From Rhodospirillales bacterium (GTDB taxonomy: Bacteria; Pseudomonadota; Alphaproteobacteria; CACIAM-22H2): DNA of 16,607 bases. The translations under genes were made by a program, and so were the position numbers. Location of the stretch: the NCBI GenBank assembly GCA_016195145.1, contig JACQAF010000311.1, forward strand, positions 1 through 16,607, written 5' to 3'. The notes beneath the pieces were generated by a model. The model did no database searches. It had not been told where the DNA came from and saw only the letters and a list, made by a program, of their open reading frames with translations. Positions 15,014 through 16,607 of the stretch are shown here, piece by piece; the first letter of the stretch is position 1; each line of letters starts with the position of its first letter.

Positions 15014-15030
15014 CGGTATTCCCGATACCG
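15014..15030. repeat. 6-bp inverted repeat, CGGTAT/ATACCG
   Basis: CGGTAT (15014-15019) and ATACCG (15025-15030) are exact reverse complements with a five-base loop. The left arm overlaps an 8-bp palindrome GGTTAACC (15007-15014). It is the second of three inverted repeats in the patatin/methyltransferase spacer. Confidence 0.4.
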
Positions 15031-15034
15031 TGAT

Positions 15035-15051
15035 CGGAGCCGCCGGCTCCG
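15035..15051 (+). repeat. 7-bp GC-rich hairpin in the methyltransferase leader
   Basis: CGGAGCC (15035-15041) and GGCTCCG (15045-15051) pair perfectly around a three-base loop, and a small CGGG/CCCG stem follows at 15054-15064. If the methyltransferase message starts upstream, its leader would fold here. There is no T-run, so it is not an obvious terminator. Confidence 0.4.
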
Positions 15052-15143
15052 GCCGGGAAACCCGCGATCCTTCTGCTGCTTATGTTTACGCATTCCTTTT
15101 CGTGCTCGCCTATCATCCGCCGCAACGGGCCGGTATTCCGTCC

Positions 15144-16433
15144 ATGCGCCGCGTAAAGCGCCGCCCTGCGCCCGGCAACGGGGAATCGTTCGAACTGTCG
15201 ATCGAGACGCTGGGTGCGCAGGGCGACGGCATCGCCGCGCTCGGCGGCGATCAAATTTTTGTGCCTTTTACGCTACCCGGCGAGCGCGTGGTCGTTCGGC
15301 GGGCCGGTGTCCGCCATGCATTGCCGGTCGAGTGGCGAACCCGCGCCGCCGACCGGGCCGAGCCGCCCTGCCCCCATTTCGGCGCGTGCGGCGGCTGCGC
15401 CCTTCAGCATTTCGCCGACCCGGCCTATGCCGGGTGGAAGATCGGTCTGGCGCAACAGGCGCTGGCGCGCGCCGGCTTCGACGATGTTCCGCTGGGGCCG
15501 CTGGCCCGCACGCCGCCAGGCGCACGCCGGCGGGCCGAGTTCGTCGCCGAGCGCGCGGGCGGCCGGGTCGAGATCGGTTTTCACGCCCGTTTACGTAGCG
15601 CGGTGGTTGACATCGGCGCGTGTCCCATTCTCGATCCGGCGCTGGTCGCCCTTGTCCCACGTTTGCGCGGATGCGCCAGCGCGCTGCTCGGCAACCGGCG
15701 AGCAGCGGATATTCTCGCTACCCTCGCCCTTGGCGGCGTCGAGATCGTCGTCACCGCATCGCCCGCGCCCGACCGGGCGCAGCGCGAGCGTCTTGCCGTC
15801 ATTGCCGACAATCTCGACCTTGCGCGCCTCGCTTGGCGCACGGGGGCGGAGCGTAGCGCCGAAATCATTGTCCAGCGGCGCGCCTTCCAGGCGACGTTCG
15901 GCGGCGTGCCCGTCGATCTGCCGCCGGCGGCGTTCTTGCAGGCGAGCCCGCAAGGCGAGGCCGCGATTATCCGCGCCGTCGTCGACGGCCTCGCTGGCGC
16001 AAAACGCATCGCCGATCTTTATGCGGGGTGCGGCACCCTCGCGCTGCCGCTAGCCCGCACTGCGCGCGTGCGCGCCGTTGAAGGATCGGCGGAGATGGCC
16101 ACTGCCCTCGACCGCGCCGCGCGCCAGGCCGGCATCGGCCCGCGCCTTGCCGTCGAGACGCGCGATCTTGCCCGCCGGCCGCTGGCCGGGGACGAACTTG
16201 CTGGTTTTGACGGCGCGGTTTTCGATCCGCCGCGCGACGGCGCGGCCGAACAAGCAGCGGCGCTGGCCGCATCGGCCATTCCCGTCGTCATCGCCGTGTC
16301 GTGCAACCCGGCGACGTTCGCCCGCGATGCGCGAACCCTCGCCGCCGGCGGTTATCGCCTGACCGCGCTCGCGCCCATCGATCAATTCTTGTGGTCGCCC
16401 CATCTCGAACTGGTCGGGGTTTTCCGGCGCTGA
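15144..16433 (+). CDS. Class I SAM-dependent RNA (uracil-5-)methyltransferase, TrmA/RlmD family
   Basis: The 429-residue product matches E. coli RlmD (RumA) in length and order. An N-terminal TRAM domain (about 15-60) is followed by a [4Fe-4S] cluster site with C76, C82 and C85 (CPHFGACGGC) and a fourth cysteine C160 (GACPIL). The C-terminal Rossmann domain has LYAGCGTLALPLA for SAM, FDPPRDGA as motif IV, the catalytic nucleophile C387 in SCNPATFARD, and the general base E422 in SPHLELVG. It methylates C5 of a specific uridine in rRNA or tRNA; which one cannot be read from sequence. The ATG at 15144 begins with the basic stretch normal for the TRAM domain. The frame is open 48 codons further from a TTG, but that part is unrelated to the family and covers the inverted repeats. 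The ribosome site is weak. Confidence 0.92.
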   Translation: MRRVKRRPAPGNGESFELSIETLGAQGDGIAALGGDQIFVPFTLPGERVVVRRAGVRHALPVEWRTRAADRAEPPCPHFGACGGCALQHFADPAYAGWKIGLAQQALARAGFDDVPLGPLARTPPGARRRAEFVAERAGGRVEIGFHARLRSAVVDIGACPILDPALVALVPRLRGCASALLGNRRAADILATLALGGVEIVVTASPAPDRAQRERLAVIADNLDLARLAWRTGAERSAEIIVQRRAFQATFGGVPVDLPPAAFLQASPQGEAAIIRAVVDGLAGAKRIADLYAGCGTLALPLARTARVRAVEGSAEMATALDRAARQAGIGPRLAVETRDLARRPLAGDELAGFDGAVFDPPRDGAAEQAAALAASAIPVVIAVSCNPATFARDARTLAAGGYRLTALAPIDQFLWSPHLELVGVFRR

Positions 16434-16483
16434 TCGCCGCAGCGGGCTTGCCCCGACTCGGCGCAAGGGTCTATGGAGCATGC

Positions 16484-16607
16484 ATGGCCAAGCGCCCCGA
16501 TCCGCCCGGCCTTGCGCTCGATCACGAAGGCCTGTCGATCCCGATCATGGTCCGCCGCAATCCGCGGGCCCGCCGGCTTTATCTTCGCATCGCCGCGGTC
16601 GAGGCCG
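16484..16607 (+). CDS. YgjP/DUF45-type M48-like metallopeptidase, N-terminal fragment
   Basis: Only 41 codons are present before the window ends. After a short polar start they contain GLSIPIMVRRNPRARRLYLRIA, the beta-strand and basic segment that opens the YgjP/WLM (DUF45) metallopeptidase domain. The HExxH zinc site would lie beyond the window, so activity cannot be judged. GGAG five bases upstream of the ATG supports the start. It lies 50 bases downstream of the RNA methyltransferase on the same strand and may be cotranscribed. The assignment rests on one short motif. Confidence 0.6.
   Translation, partial: MAKRPDPPGLALDHEGLSIPIMVRRNPRARRLYLRIAAVEA

Noticed and set aside
15000..15143. TTG start adding 48 residues to the RNA methyltransferase
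   Set aside because: The extra residues do not resemble the family, and the stretch contains inverted repeats typical of a control region; the ATG at 15144 fits the TRAM domain start.

Overview
The window looks like ordinary chromosomal DNA of a GC-rich alphaproteobacterium, most likely near Rhodospirillales. The best marker is a gcrA-type cell-cycle regulator gene, which is essentially restricted to Alphaproteobacteria. The rest fits: an MmsA-type methylmalonate-semialdehyde dehydrogenase, CorA, a Tat-exported DUF882 protein, an ECF sigma/anti-sigma pair, and a membrane class III nucleotide cyclase. I see no tRNA, rRNA, CRISPR array, insertion sequence or phage gene. Genes are closely packed and no gene-free stretch exceeds about 260 bases.

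Layout from left to right. (1) 1-777 (+) is the C-terminal half of mmsA, cut by the window edge. (2) 829-2460 (-) is a two-gene unit, MFS transporter then crcB fluoride channel. (3) 2616-3782 (+) is an M20 amidohydrolase, divergent from the MFS gene. (4) 3913-7461 (+) is a probable lipid-active pair: an exported SGNH esterase, then an 894-residue fusion of acyl-AMP ligase, acyl carrier domain and PlsC-type acyltransferase. (5) 7458-9060 (-) holds corA and an upstream Tat-exported DUF882 (MepK/YcbK-like) protein. (6) 9320-9757 (+) is gcrA. Its leader carries a -35/-10 pair overlapped by a GANTC site, a 7-bp inverted repeat around the -35, and a perfect DnaA box. (7) 9858-10415 (+) and 10439-10723 (-) encode two convergent, exported, cysteine-containing proteins of unknown function. 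(8) 10929-12376 (+) is an ECF sigma factor and its membrane anti-sigma factor, behind a likely autoregulated promoter. (9) 12381-13814 (-) is a six-helix membrane nucleotide cyclase, and 13889-14953 (-) upstream of it is a patatin-like phospholipase. (10) 15144-16433 (+) is an Fe-S RNA (uracil-5-)methyltransferase, divergent from the patatin gene across a spacer with three consecutive inverted repeats. (11) 16484-end (+) is the start of a YgjP/DUF45-type M48-like metallopeptidase.

Two places deserve most attention. One is the gcrA control region, where the sites of DnaA and CcrM, which drive the alphaproteobacterial cell-cycle circuit, can be read directly from the sequence. It is shared divergently with a cell-wall endopeptidase candidate. 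The other is the ligase-carrier-acyltransferase fusion. Its domain order is the reverse of E. coli Aas and it has a carrier domain that Aas lacks, so it could activate, carry and transfer an acyl chain within one polypeptide. No wholly new system, such as a defence island or an unknown multi-gene cassette, is evident.
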